Source of the DNA: CAYUCJ01 sp049282265
GTDB taxonomy: Bacteria > Desulfobacterota > DSM-4660 > Desulfatiglandales > Desulfatiglandaceae
Assembly (NCBI GenBank): GCA_049282265.1
Contig: JBAPTR010000122.1
Location: 31,606 to 95,605 of the forward strand
Direction of reading: 5' to 3'
Length of the DNA: 64,000 nucleotides
The position numbers and the translations under genes are program-made. Below are positions 51,429-60,502 of the stretch, in pieces; the first letter of the stretch is position 1; each line of letters opens with the position of its first letter. A model generated the notes under the pieces. The model had not been told where the DNA came from, made no database searches, and saw only the letters and a list, made by a program, of their open reading frames with translations.

Positions 51429-51977
51429 CTACCGGACGGATCTCTGCCACTCTTTTCCAAAGATCTTCCCTATTCTTCCCACCTGGCTGGGATCAATCTT
51501 GAGCGCCCGGGCGATTTCCCTGTACAGTTTTTTCCTGTCTCCGTTCTCGGCACGGATCAGGTTTTTCAGATCTCTTGTCTGCTTGAGCCCCAACCCCCCG
51601 ACCTTCTTTATTGTTACATAACCGTCATTCCCCTCTTTGAGAAATCCTTTCAGGTAATAGGGCTTCATGCTTGTGTATCGGTCTTTCATCTGCTGCTTCA
51701 ATTCCCGGATTGTCGGGTTTGACACCGTCAGGGTCTCATCGGCATAGGCCGTGGAACACGCGAAAGCCAGCAGCGTTTTCTTGAGAAGATGGCTGTCCTT
51801 GTCCGGGGAAGGCTTCTTGGTTGCGGGGGGTTTCTGGCCCCTGATGTCGTCCACGATCTTGCCCGCCACGGATTCAACTTTCTCTGCCGGAAAGTAGATG
51901 TTAATGGTAACGCATGCGAACAGCATCAGCGAAAAAATGCAGCTTACAGCCAGAAGTGCCTTTTTGTTTCTCTTCAT
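51429..51977 (-). CDS. YnbE-like lipoprotein fused to YdbL (DUF1318)
   Basis: A 182-residue protein. The N-terminus is a lipoprotein signal ending LMLFAC followed by VTINIYFPAEKVESVAGKIV, the YnbE-type start. After a Pro/Lys linker comes HLLKKTLLAFACSTAYADE, which looks like a second, buried signal peptide. Then a complete DUF1318/YdbL domain follows: IRELKQQMKDRYTSMKPYYL, LKNLIRAENGDRKKLYREIA and PSQVGRIGKIFGKEW. GGAGGATGAA before 51977 fixes the start. It lies directly downstream of the YdbH-like gene, the same order as ydbH-ynbE-ydbL in E. coli, where YnbE works with YdbH at the outer membrane. Confidence 0.85.
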   Translation of the reverse strand: MKRNKKALLAVSCIFSLMLFACVTINIYFPAEKVESVAGKIVDDIRGQKPPATKKPSPDKDSHLLKKTLLAFACSTAYADETLTVSNPTIRELKQQMKDRYTSMKPYYLKGFLKEGNDGYVTIKKVGGLGLKQTRDLKNLIRAENGDRKKLYREIARALKIDPSQVGRIGKIFGKEWQRSVR

Positions 51978-52017
51978 TTCATCCTCCGGATCACGGGTGA
52001 ACGTTTCTTTAATCCAT

Positions 52018-52124
52018 TTTGCATTCAAGATGATAACAAGGCGGCAAGGAGTAGGAGACGGAGGCGTACGTTAACGGTACGTCGAGGAGCCGGCGACGCA
52101 GCCAACGCCGGTAGCGCTTGAATG
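52018..52124. repeat. palindromic element with short terminal inverted repeats
   Basis: TTGCATTCAAG at the left pairs with CTTGAATGCGAA at the right (52116-52127), and in the middle GCGTACGTTAACGGTACGTC (52064-52083) is a near-perfect palindrome. Flanks carry GGCGGCAAGGAGTAGGAGAC and GAGGAGCCGGCGACGCAGCC. It fills the gap between the YdbH-like gene and the YnbE-YdbL gene and has no coding capacity. Only one copy is in the window, so its repeat nature is inferred. Confidence 0.45.
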
Positions 52125-52146
52125 CGAATTGGAATTAATCCGTCCC

Positions 52147-55100
52147 CTATCTGACAACTGGGCCGCTCTTTGATTGGGTCACACGCCTTAACCGCTTGAC
52201 CATATCCTTGAAACTGACGCGACTATCGGGGTTTTGATTTATCACATTCACGCCTGAGAATAAACTCCTTTTTACCAGGTACTCCTTGTCCCCATCCCTG
52301 ATGGTGCCGTTTATCCTGAAGGCATCGTTTTCCAACGAGGCATGGACACCAATCTTCTGGTATGGAAATTCTTTGAAAAAGCCAGCGAATACCCCGGCAG
52401 CGCCGACAAAAGGGCTCTGCCCGCCACCCAGTTCGGCGATATGATCGACAGCCTTTACGCTAATCCGCTGGGGAACGCCTTTTTTCCTGACCGTCTCCAG
52501 GAGCAGTTCAAATCTTTGGGGTTGACCTCCCGCTATTTCGAGCCTGTTCACGTGGCCTTTCAAAACCCCCTGAATTTTACCAAATCCTGTCCCGGCGGTC
52601 AATTTCGCAAGATCCAGGTCATGCCACCGGGCGTCTAATTTGAAGACCGGCGTGGAAGTGAACAGACCCGACGCGCCGATATTGGAAAACAGAACGCTTC
52701 CACCAAAAACCCTTGCCTCCATTTTTCCCCTGCTGCTCATGATTCCTTTTTCAATATGAATGGAATCCAGGCTGCCATTCAGGACACCCCGGATACTTTG
52801 TGTGGATAGTTTTGCCAACAGGGGACCCAGCCTGAAGGAATCCACACTGAGGCTCGTCTCACACGACGGCTTCATGTTGCCCCACCCCATGGTTTTCAAG
52901 GGGCCAATCCTGACCGTTCCGCCGGGGACCCTGAGGAGTGTGGGCGCAGGTATGGACAAGGTGTTTGGTCCGGCAAGGATGTCCAGGTTCAGGGGCTGAA
53001 CAGCGATGAAGGGCGTTTTCATGGACCGAACGGACAGTCTTCCCCTGAGAGGTTTTAGGGAATCTTTTTTGTTGTAGTTCCGGTACCAGAGGGGGAGCGA
53101 AAGATCAATGCCTTCCAGCGATCCCCTATCGCTGCCAATGGAAAGGGCACCCCCCTTCCAGAGGAGACGGCCCTTGGCCGCCCATTGAGATCCTGTCCCT
53201 CTCACCCTGAAATCCCCCGACACGCTCCCGGCGGCGTCCATGGCGCTTAAAATCGGCTTTTCCGTCTGGAACGGATCCTTCAGGAGCGTTTCAAACACAG
53301 GCCCCAGCGGCGTGCCGGGGATATTCATGGAAACATCGAAGCCCCTTGCCGCGCCGCTCCCATGCAGTTCGCCATTCATATGAAGTTGCAGGATGGACTT
53401 GAGCCCCAGTGTCAGACCGGCCAGACGATAGCCTCCTTTCCTCACATTGTACATGCCCTCCGCCGAAAAGCTGAATGGGTTCTTTTTGAGATCGAAGTAA
53501 AAGCGGTCATACAGGACTTCTCCCCTGTCCGCTCGAACAGCAACGTGTGCTTCAATCCTTGAAAAAGATGGGTCAATCTTTCCCCCTATGTCCGCCTTGA
53601 CAGCGAGGGCCTCCCCCAAAGAGGTTGCCTCGCGGTTCTGAAAGGAAAATTGTCCAAGGGTCACCCGTGTGCTAAAGACGTATCCTTCTTCCTTTCTCAG
53701 TCGTGCCTCAGCCTCTATATGATCCAACCCCGAGGCCTTCCAGCCCGACGGCAACAGTTCCAGTGCATGGGCCAAGTCAAAAAACCCTGTTTCCCTGCCC
53801 TTAAGTTTCACAGCTATTTCGCTTCTATCAACATTCAGAGACGCTTCGAGGTTTTTCAACAGGGAAGAATCCATATGGATGGCGGGCAGGGACAGGGTTC
53901 TTTTTACCGCATCCGCCTTGCCGTCCGCGGCTTTCAGCTTCATGTCCCTGATCAGAAGTTCCCTCCCCTTATAAACAAGCCCTGCCGACGAAATAAGGGC
54001 AGATAGATTCATGATGTCATATTTCGGATAGCTACCGGAAAAAGAAAAGGAGACCCTGAGAGGTTTCAAATCCAGACCAATCCCCGACAAGAGGATGTCG
54101 CTTGCGTTCACCGCGCCGGAAACCCGGATGTCGGGGAAGGTCCCCTTTGCACTCACCTTTCCGGCGATCATTCCACTTCCTCTGACGCTTGAGGAAACAA
54201 ATGAAAGGTGATTCTGCCGGAAACCCGCGTGAAGATCTCCCTTCCAGATCCATGCATTCTCCCCATTCCCATTACAAAGGCCCTTGATATTGCCGGTCAG
54301 GTTAAGGGGTCCGGTCAGCGTCACGGGGGGCACCTTGATTTCTCGAGGGAGGAGGGAACGTAAACGCTCAGGGAAAAAACTGGATTTGAGAATCTTTACC
54401 CCGATCTCCGGTTGGGTTCCGAACCCCGCATTCAACAAACCCTCGAACTGTAACCCGTCACCCAGGGTGACGTGCAGGGGATCGGCACGCAGGGTCTTGT
54501 TCCCAAAATAGACTTCACCTCCCGTCGTGATGCGGACGCCCGGAAGAGAGATCTTTTCCTGAACTCCCTTCTTGTAGTTCATCCACCCGGACACAACCTC
54601 CGCATTACGGAAGGAAAGTTTCTTCTCTCGGACTTGATAAAGAAGACTTGCCCTTGCCTCCAGGTCTCTGATGCCGGCCATCGGGCTCTCAAAAAGGGCC
54701 CCTTTGAGGCTCAGAAAACCGTTAAATGCAGGATCATCAAAAGACAATTTCCGGTCCGCCGTCAGGTGAACGAGGGGAAGGAAAAGCTTCATACCCTGGG
54801 AAGGCCATGCAGCCCGAATTTCACAGAAGAGTTCGACAGGTTGGCCGGCCTCCAGTGTTGCCCGGATATGGTCTGCGCGAAGCGTACGTTCGCCCAGTCT
54901 CGCGGAGACAAGACCGTTGTGGATTTCCGCGGACTGGAGCCTGAGGTCCCTGAAAACGAAAAACACAAAAAGCCTCCTCAAGAGGCCACCAAGGAAGGAG
55001 GGTTTCGCAGGTTTTTTCCTGACCCCCGGGAGTTCAGGGTTTTCGGAGATATGGGAGGTAAACCCGGGCACCAGGATGTTTCTCACAACGAGGGTCCTGT

Positions 55101-55410
55101 GCCCCCATGACCCTTCAAATGAAAAGTCGGTTGTAACTGATGGCACGTCCAGGGAGAAACCTTTTGCTGTTTTCCCCGGCCCAACATGGACCCCTTCAAG
55201 CTCCAGTTTAAGCGGTTTGTGTGAATAGGTCATCCGCTGGATACTGAGAGAGGCCCCGATCGAGCTTGAGACAAATTTTTCTACAAGCGATTTTACCTTG
55301 GCGGGATGCGTGTAGTAATAGTAGAGAAGGGCGGACACTGAAAGCACTGCAAAAACCAGGACGGCCACACCAATGGTCACGATGATTTTTACCCTGGCTT
55401 TCATTTTCAC
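52147..55410 (-). CDS. YdbH-like AsmA/TamB-type intermembrane protein
   Basis: A 1087-residue protein anchored by one N-terminal helix (IIVTIGVAVLVFAVLSVSAL) with a long periplasmic beta-rich part of repeated LxGxLxxxxF-type strands, the AsmA-superfamily plan for bridging inner and outer membranes in phospholipid transport. The N-terminal FVSSSIGASLSIQRMTYSHK and the C-terminal block around TGFGKIQGVLKGHVNRLEI are consistent with the YdbH group (dicarboxylate-transport domain by Pfam name). The neighbour encodes a YnbE-YdbL fusion, which supports YdbH over TamB or YhdP. No frame damage seen. Confidence 0.82.
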   Translation of the reverse strand: MKMKARVKIIVTIGVAVLVFAVLSVSALLYYYYTHPAKVKSLVEKFVSSSIGASLSIQRMTYSHKPLKLELEGVHVGPGKTAKGFSLDVPSVTTDFSFEGSWGHRTLVVRNILVPGFTSHISENPELPGVRKKPAKPSFLGGLLRRLFVFFVFRDLRLQSAEIHNGLVSARLGERTLRADHIRATLEAGQPVELFCEIRAAWPSQGMKLFLPLVHLTADRKLSFDDPAFNGFLSLKGALFESPMAGIRDLEARASLLYQVREKKLSFRNAEVVSGWMNYKKGVQEKISLPGVRITTGGEVYFGNKTLRADPLHVTLGDGLQFEGLLNAGFGTQPEIGVKILKSSFFPERLRSLLPREIKVPPVTLTGPLNLTGNIKGLCNGNGENAWIWKGDLHAGFRQNHLSFVSSSVRGSGMIAGKVSAKGTFPDIRVSGAVNASDILLSGIGLDLKPLRVSFSFSGSYPKYDIMNLSALISSAGLVYKGRELLIRDMKLKAADGKADAVKRTLSLPAIHMDSSLLKNLEASLNVDRSEIAVKLKGRETGFFDLAHALELLPSGWKASGLDHIEAEARLRKEEGYVFSTRVTLGQFSFQNREATSLGEALAVKADIGGKIDPSFSRIEAHVAVRADRGEVLYDRFYFDLKKNPFSFSAEGMYNVRKGGYRLAGLTLGLKSILQLHMNGELHGSGAARGFDVSMNIPGTPLGPVFETLLKDPFQTEKPILSAMDAAGSVSGDFRVRGTGSQWAAKGRLLWKGGALSIGSDRGSLEGIDLSLPLWYRNYNKKDSLKPLRGRLSVRSMKTPFIAVQPLNLDILAGPNTLSIPAPTLLRVPGGTVRIGPLKTMGWGNMKPSCETSLSVDSFRLGPLLAKLSTQSIRGVLNGSLDSIHIEKGIMSSRGKMEARVFGGSVLFSNIGASGLFTSTPVFKLDARWHDLDLAKLTAGTGFGKIQGVLKGHVNRLEIAGGQPQRFELLLETVRKKGVPQRISVKAVDHIAELGGGQSPFVGAAGVFAGFFKEFPYQKIGVHASLENDAFRINGTIRDGDKEYLVKRSLFSGVNVINQNPDSRVSFKDMVKRLRRVTQSKSGPVVR

Positions 55411-55614
55411 CTGTCAGAATCAAGTGGGATCGGAAAGAAAAGGTTTGCAGCGTTATTGTAGCGAAGCGGAAGTGAATTGTAAATGACGCGAAAGATTTCA
55501 GCTGTAATGGGTTTCTTGGAAGGCATCGAGATTTCCATTGAAAATGATGCCCATATTTCACGCGATCGTCCGCCCAGGGACAAGATGATCGCTTTCATCA
55601 AATGGACCGGTTTC

Positions 55615-58600
55615 TCACACCATTCGCTCAATCTCCTTCAACTTCTTCTCCAGTCTTTTTTCGGAAACAGGGAAAAGGGTCTTCAGCTCCTGGGCAAAGA
55701 GCGAGACCTTGAATTCCTCTATCATCCAGCGGAATTCCTCCAAGGCCGCCTTCTTCTCTTGGGAGGACGTTCGGATCGGGTCATCCTGTGTCAACCCGTT
55801 GAGCCCTTCTATGAAAGCAGCGGCCCTGTCCATCTTCTGGCTCTCCTTTGAAGGATCATAGGCCCCCCTTTCAGCCCTTATCTCCAGTGCGCGCAGGTAG
55901 CGGAGAAGCTGCCCCAGGCGTTCAGGGGAATGAATTTCCAGAAAATTTACCGGCACCAGTCGTTCCAGATCTTCCCGTATCCGGGCGCACATTTTCAAGA
56001 CAGCGGTATTTGAACCGTTCGCTCCCTCGATCCTGTGCAGGGTCGATCGCGTCTGTTCATAGCCATCGAGCACCTTCAAGACCTGATCACGAAGTTCCCG
56101 TGTCCTTGAAAACAGGGAGGATCTCATGGCTTCAGCCTCGGCCATGAATGCTTCCCGTGTACGGATATCTTTCTGAAAGAGCAGCTTAAGAAGACAACCA
56201 TACAAGGCCTTTGCAACAACCCGGGCACCTCCGAAATAGGCCACCCCCCTGGTTCCTTTGTCCGGCAGGGCGAGATCATGCTTCACAAACCTGAAATCCT
56301 TTGAAAATTGGAGGGTAAACAACTTCCGGACACCCTCCAGGTGGGATCGCCGGGCCTCGTCGGGGGTACGAAAGAGCCGAATGTTCACATGGGTGCCCTC
56401 GGCTTCAAGGCCCGGGTAGGCCTCGATGGAATCCGCAACAGTGATTTGCAGAGGCAGCGAATCGAACGCCCATTGGGTAAGGCCCTCTTTCTCCCATTGC
56501 ATCCTTGCTTTCTTCCAGGCCGCTGTTTCTTCCCCTGGAGGCAAATCCGTCGCTTTTTGTCCCAGGAGCCCGATATCCCTCCCCGACTCGATTTCCCTGC
56601 CCTCCTGGTCCGTGACGGAAACCCGCATTTTCAGATGATCCGGGATCTCCACGGAGGCCCAGACCGAGGCGGGAATATCCACCTGGAAGCGATCAAAGAC
56701 AAATGCGGACAGCCCGCTCAACAGGGGCCTGTCTCCTTGTTCCATCTCCCTGATGATGACATCCACCGTCTGTGAAACGGGAACGAGGAGTTTCCTGTAC
56801 CTCTTAGGCAGTCCCTTGACCAGGGCGGTTATCTTTTCCCGCAGAAGACCCGGCACGCCCCTCTCAAGCTGCTCGGGCGACAGGAGGGAAAGCAGGCCGG
56901 AAGGGACGGAAACCGTGACCCCGTCTTCCCTTTCCCCTGGGGCAAACCTGTAGGAGCAGTCGAAAAGCCGGTTGCCGAAGCCCACCTGGTCTGGAAAAAG
57001 GGCGATTTTCTCCTCGTCCGGCGTGTCCATGAGCAGGTCATCTTCCCTCATCCTGAGACAACCGTCTCCCCCCTGCTCCTTTATCATCTTTTTGAGGGTG
57101 CGGATATCACAGATCCCTTTCAACCTCCGGGAATAGAAATCCGCCATGACCTGGTCGTCCACCAAAATCCCCCTCCGTCTCACCTTCTCTTCCAGGTCCT
57201 GCACGCCCTGGATAAGTTCCCGGTTGTATTTGAGAAAAGGGAGCTCCCCCCTGATCTCTCCCTCCACAAGGGCCGACTGGACGAACAGCCGGTGGGATTC
57301 CTCCGGGTCGATGGATCCATAAGAAATGGACCGACCTGACACGATCGTCAGACCGAAGAGCGTGACCTGCTCCACGGCACGGACCTCTCCCCGGTTCTTT
57401 TCCCAGTGGGGGCTGGAATAGGTGGAACGGCAGAGATCCCCGCCAAGGGATTCCAGCCAATCGGATTCGATTTTCGCCACGGTCCGGGCAAAGAGCCTGG
57501 ACGTCTTGACCATCTCGGCCGCAACGATCCATTGGGGCCCCTTGTTGAAGAGGGTGGACCCCGGGAAAACCATCACTTCCCTCCCCCTGGCCGCCTGGTA
57601 GATGTTTTTCTCTTTCTTTTGGGCGATATTGGATAGAAAACCGCCCAGGATGGCCCTGTGTATCCTTGCATACATGGGCTCCTTCGTCTGCTCGCCCTGG
57701 GCCTTTTTCCCTTTCCGGCCGTGTTCTTCCATGATGGAGCAGATCTGTTCGTGGATCTGGATCCACTCCCTCATCCGGGGAAAAGAGAGAAAGTAGGCCG
57801 TGCAGAATTTCCGCATCTTGTTTTGGGTCTTGAGGGCCTCCCACTGGCGATGATACTGGGTCCAGATGTTGAGGAGGGTGATAAAATCCGAGGCCTTGTC
57901 CCTGAAGGGTGCGTGCGCCTGGTCCGCTTGGGCTGCCCTGTCCATTGGACGCTCCCGGGGGTCCTGAATGCTCAGTGCCGCGGCCATGACGGCGGCTTCT
58001 TCAACGCATCCCTCTTTTTCCGCCTCGATCATCATCCTGGAAATCCGCGGATCCAGGGGCATCCGGGCCATGAGGCGTCCCTTTTCCGTGAGGGAGACCT
58101 CCCTGCCCTTTCCGGAAATGGCCCCCAGTTCCATGAGCAGGCTGAAGCCGTCATTGATGCTCCTTTGATTGGGCCGGTCCAGGAAGGGAAACGTCGCAAT
58201 ATCACCCAGTTTAAGGGAAATCATGCGCAGGATGACCTCGGCCAGGTTTGAGCGGAGGATTTCCGGCGGGGTGAATTCGGGCCTCGCGTTGTAATCGTCT
58301 TCGGAATAGAGCCGGATGCAAACGCCGTTCCGAACCCGCCCGCACCGTCCCTTTCGCTGATCGGCGCTGGCCCGGGAGATATTGCTGATGGGCAGAGCGG
58401 TGGTCCTGGTCCCGGGCATATACCGGGAGATGCGGGCAAGCCCGGCGTCCGCCACGTACTTGATGCCGGGTATGGTCAAAGACGTTTCCGCCACATTGGT
58501 GGCCACTACGATCTTCCGGCCATGGACAGAAAAAACCCGTTGCTGCCTGGACCAGGGAAGCCTGCCGAAGAGCGGCAGAACGGCCGTGTTGGGATAACCT

Positions 58601-59553
58601 CTTCCCTCCAGCCTTTCGCAGGTTTCGAGGATATCCTGTTCGGTGGGCATGAAGACAAGGACGTCGCCTGAATCCCGCCTCCCCATGATCCTCTCAAGCG
58701 CCTGGACGGCCCTGTCCACGTAGTCGGGGTCATCATCTTTCCCCGCAGTGCCGTCCACCGGAAGATATTCAACCTCAACCGGATAAGTCCTCCCGCTCAC
58801 CTGGATAACGGGTGCCTGATCGAAAAATTTGGAGAACTTTTCCGTGTCCAGGGTGGCGGAACTGATAATCAATTTGAGCTCGGGCCGTCTCCTGAGAAGC
58901 ATCTTGAGAATCCCCAGGAGAAAATCGATGTTGAGAGTCCGCTCGTGGGCCTCGTCAATAATCAGGGTGTCGTACTGATAGAGCCCCGGGTCTCCCTGGG
59001 TCTCTGCCAGGAGCATCCCGTCGGTCAGGATCTTGATGTAGGCGGTCGGGGGGGTCCGGTCCCGGAACCGGATCCTGTATCCCACGGACTTTCCGAGTTC
59101 CTCTCCCATTTCCTCGGCAATCCGGCGGGCAATGGTGCCGGCGGCTATCCTGCGGGGCTGGGTACACCCTATCTTCCCGGCGATCCCCCTGCCCGCCTCC
59201 AGGCACATCTTGGGAATCTGGGTGCTCTTTCCCGAACCCGTATCACCAGAGATGATAACGACCTGGTTCTGTTGGACGACACGGAGGATATCGTCTTTTC
59301 TTGTGGTTATTGGAAGGTCTTCCGGGTAGGTGATTGGAGGTCTCTGAGCCAGCCGTGTCTCTCTTTCCAAGACCGACCTTCCAAGTCTCCTCTCCAGGGA
59401 CGCCGCTTCCTTTTCAATCCGCTCTCCGGACTTCTTTCCCCGACCAATGGTCTTCTTTATATCCCTGAGACGTTTCGAGACTCTGTCCTGATCCAAAAGC
59501 ATGGCCAGCGGGATGGTCTGGCGTATGTTGTGAAGACGGCTTTCTAAAGACAT
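55615..59553 (-). CDS. hrpA: ATP-dependent RNA helicase HrpA
   Basis: DEAH-box RNA helicase of 1312 residues, acting on structured or stalled mRNA. Motifs are GDTGSGKSTQIPKMCL (I), TQPRRIAAGTIA (Ia), LIIDEAHERTLNIDF (II, DEAH), SATLDTEKF (III), NVAETSLTIPGIKYVADAG (V) and QRKGRCGRV (VI). The HA2/OB region and the long DUF3418 C-terminal half (ending LFPVSEKRLEKKLKEIERMV) match HrpA length. The ATG at 59553 is chosen; a TTG three codons earlier opens the frame, and neither has a strong ribosome site. A long inverted repeat lies in the leader. Confidence 0.95.
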   Translation of the reverse strand: MSLESRLHNIRQTIPLAMLLDQDRVSKRLRDIKKTIGRGKKSGERIEKEAASLERRLGRSVLERETRLAQRPPITYPEDLPITTRKDDILRVVQQNQVVIISGDTGSGKSTQIPKMCLEAGRGIAGKIGCTQPRRIAAGTIARRIAEEMGEELGKSVGYRIRFRDRTPPTAYIKILTDGMLLAETQGDPGLYQYDTLIIDEAHERTLNIDFLLGILKMLLRRRPELKLIISSATLDTEKFSKFFDQAPVIQVSGRTYPVEVEYLPVDGTAGKDDDPDYVDRAVQALERIMGRRDSGDVLVFMPTEQDILETCERLEGRGYPNTAVLPLFGRLPWSRQQRVFSVHGRKIVVATNVAETSLTIPGIKYVADAGLARISRYMPGTRTTALPISNISRASADQRKGRCGRVRNGVCIRLYSEDDYNARPEFTPPEILRSNLAEVILRMISLKLGDIATFPFLDRPNQRSINDGFSLLMELGAISGKGREVSLTEKGRLMARMPLDPRISRMMIEAEKEGCVEEAAVMAAALSIQDPRERPMDRAAQADQAHAPFRDKASDFITLLNIWTQYHRQWEALKTQNKMRKFCTAYFLSFPRMREWIQIHEQICSIMEEHGRKGKKAQGEQTKEPMYARIHRAILGGFLSNIAQKKEKNIYQAARGREVMVFPGSTLFNKGPQWIVAAEMVKTSRLFARTVAKIESDWLESLGGDLCRSTYSSPHWEKNRGEVRAVEQVTLFGLTIVSGRSISYGSIDPEESHRLFVQSALVEGEIRGELPFLKYNRELIQGVQDLEEKVRRRGILVDDQVMADFYSRRLKGICDIRTLKKMIKEQGGDGCLRMREDDLLMDTPDEEKIALFPDQVGFGNRLFDCSYRFAPGEREDGVTVSVPSGLLSLLSPEQLERGVPGLLREKITALVKGLPKRYRKLLVPVSQTVDVIIREMEQGDRPLLSGLSAFVFDRFQVDIPASVWASVEIPDHLKMRVSVTDQEGREIESGRDIGLLGQKATDLPPGEETAAWKKARMQWEKEGLTQWAFDSLPLQITVADSIEAYPGLEAEGTHVNIRLFRTPDEARRSHLEGVRKLFTLQFSKDFRFVKHDLALPDKGTRGVAYFGGARVVAKALYGCLLKLLFQKDIRTREAFMAEAEAMRSSLFSRTRELRDQVLKVLDGYEQTRSTLHRIEGANGSNTAVLKMCARIREDLERLVPVNFLEIHSPERLGQLLRYLRALEIRAERGAYDPSKESQKMDRAAAFIEGLNGLTQDDPIRTSSQEKKAALEEFRWMIEEFKVSLFAQELKTLFPVSEKRLEKKLKEIERMV

Positions 59554-59590
59554 GAGAGACAAAGAGACCCGTGGTAATTGAGAAGGTTAT

Positions 59591-59646
59591 CAGGTTCAGA
59601 GTTCTGGCTTCAAAGTTATCGCTACCCACTCTCTGAGCTGAACCTG
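59591..59646. promoter_or_regulatory. inverted repeat in the hrpA leader
   Basis: CAGGTTCAGAG (59590-59600) and CTCTGAGCTGAACCTG (59631-59646) can pair over 11 bp with a small bulge. It lies 40-90 bp upstream of hrpA on the transcribed side. It could be an attenuator, an operator or a repeat. The rest of the 59554-59896 gap shows only the end of the IS element. Confidence 0.3.
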
Positions 59647-59799
59647 TGCGCACCCTTGTATAGACAATAACACAAAATTTGGCAACCATAAGATACCCAT
59701 TCAGGGACAAGAATTTGTGGTGAAACTGGGTTGGTCTGGAGCATATCATCTTGCTCGTTTCACAATTGTTTATCGCTCCGCGTTCATATTTTTCGATAT

Positions 59800-60440
59800 T
59801 TCACTTGAGTGAATCTCCTCCCGCAGAGCGAGAGGCATCATGAAGCCCCCCGAGGGGAGCTCAAATGTTGGGAAAGTCCCTTAACCTTTGTCTTAATTAT
59901 TCAAGGTCCAATTTTCTCTGACCACTTTCAAGGGCATCTTGCTCACGGATGTATTTCCTGATGGTTTCTTCATCCAGACCCACTGTGCTTACACAATAGC
60001 CCCGGAACCAGAAGTGCAAGCCCGTCACACGCTTGTTCCCCAATATCTGTCGGTGGATCCGAACTGCACTCTTCCCTTTGAAAAACCCTATCGCAAATGA
60101 AACGCCATATTTAGGAGGTATGCTTAGACACATCTGGATATGGTCCGGCATCAGATGCCCCTCCACCACTTCTATCCCTCGTTGGCGGCACAGCTCCCGC
60201 ACTACTTCCCCAACTCGTTTTCGAAACTTCCCGTAGAGTACCCTTTTTCGAAAATCCGGAATGATTACAATATGGTATTTGCAATCCCATCTCAAATGCG
60301 ATAAACTTCTTTATCCGTGCATAGGTTCTTCCTCCTTCCCTTTCTTAGGGACTTTCCCGGAGGAAGGGCCTATATTATTTCTCCCCGGATCGGTAGAACC
60401 TATCCGGGTTCTCCACCAGAGGTGGAGGGTTTAGTCAAAA
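59800..60440 (-). mobile_element. IS200/IS605-type insertion sequence, probably inactive (bounds approximate)
   Basis: The transposase gene is flanked by hairpins typical of this family: CTCCACC/GGTGGAG and CCGGAT/ATCCGG on the left-end side (60380-60435), CTTCCTCC/GGAGGAAG around 60329-60367, and AGCCCCC/GGGGAGCT at 59843-59861 on the right-end side. GGGAAAGTCCCTTA (59870-59883) recurs inverted as CTTAGGGACTTTCCC (60344-60358). No target duplication is expected for the family. Exact ends are not determined. Confidence 0.7.
59897..60295 (-). pseudogene. tnpA: Y1 transposase TnpA (IS200 type) with damaged start and HUH motif
   Basis: HUH-type single-strand transposase. YHIVIIPDFRKRVLYGKFRK, VVEGHLMPDHIQMCLSIPPK and VSTVGLDEETIRKYIREQ are the family blocks, and the catalytic Tyr is kept in RKYIREQ. 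The HUH pair, normally HVHM, reads HIQM, so the second metal His is Gln. Upstream of the TTG at 60295 the frame continues RSLSHLRWDC in family style but is cut by TAA three codons after an ATG (MHG-stop-RSLSH). Both changes argue for loss of activity. Confidence 0.75.
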
Positions 60441-60502
60441 CTAATTAATCACTTATCAAGATTCTACAACGTATCTTTAGCAATATAAAGGAACCAGATC
60501 TC

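Noticed and set aside
57107..57844. 245-codon minus-strand frame within hrpA
   Set aside because: Alternative frame inside a full-length helicase; Gly/Pro/Asp-rich composition without family pattern.
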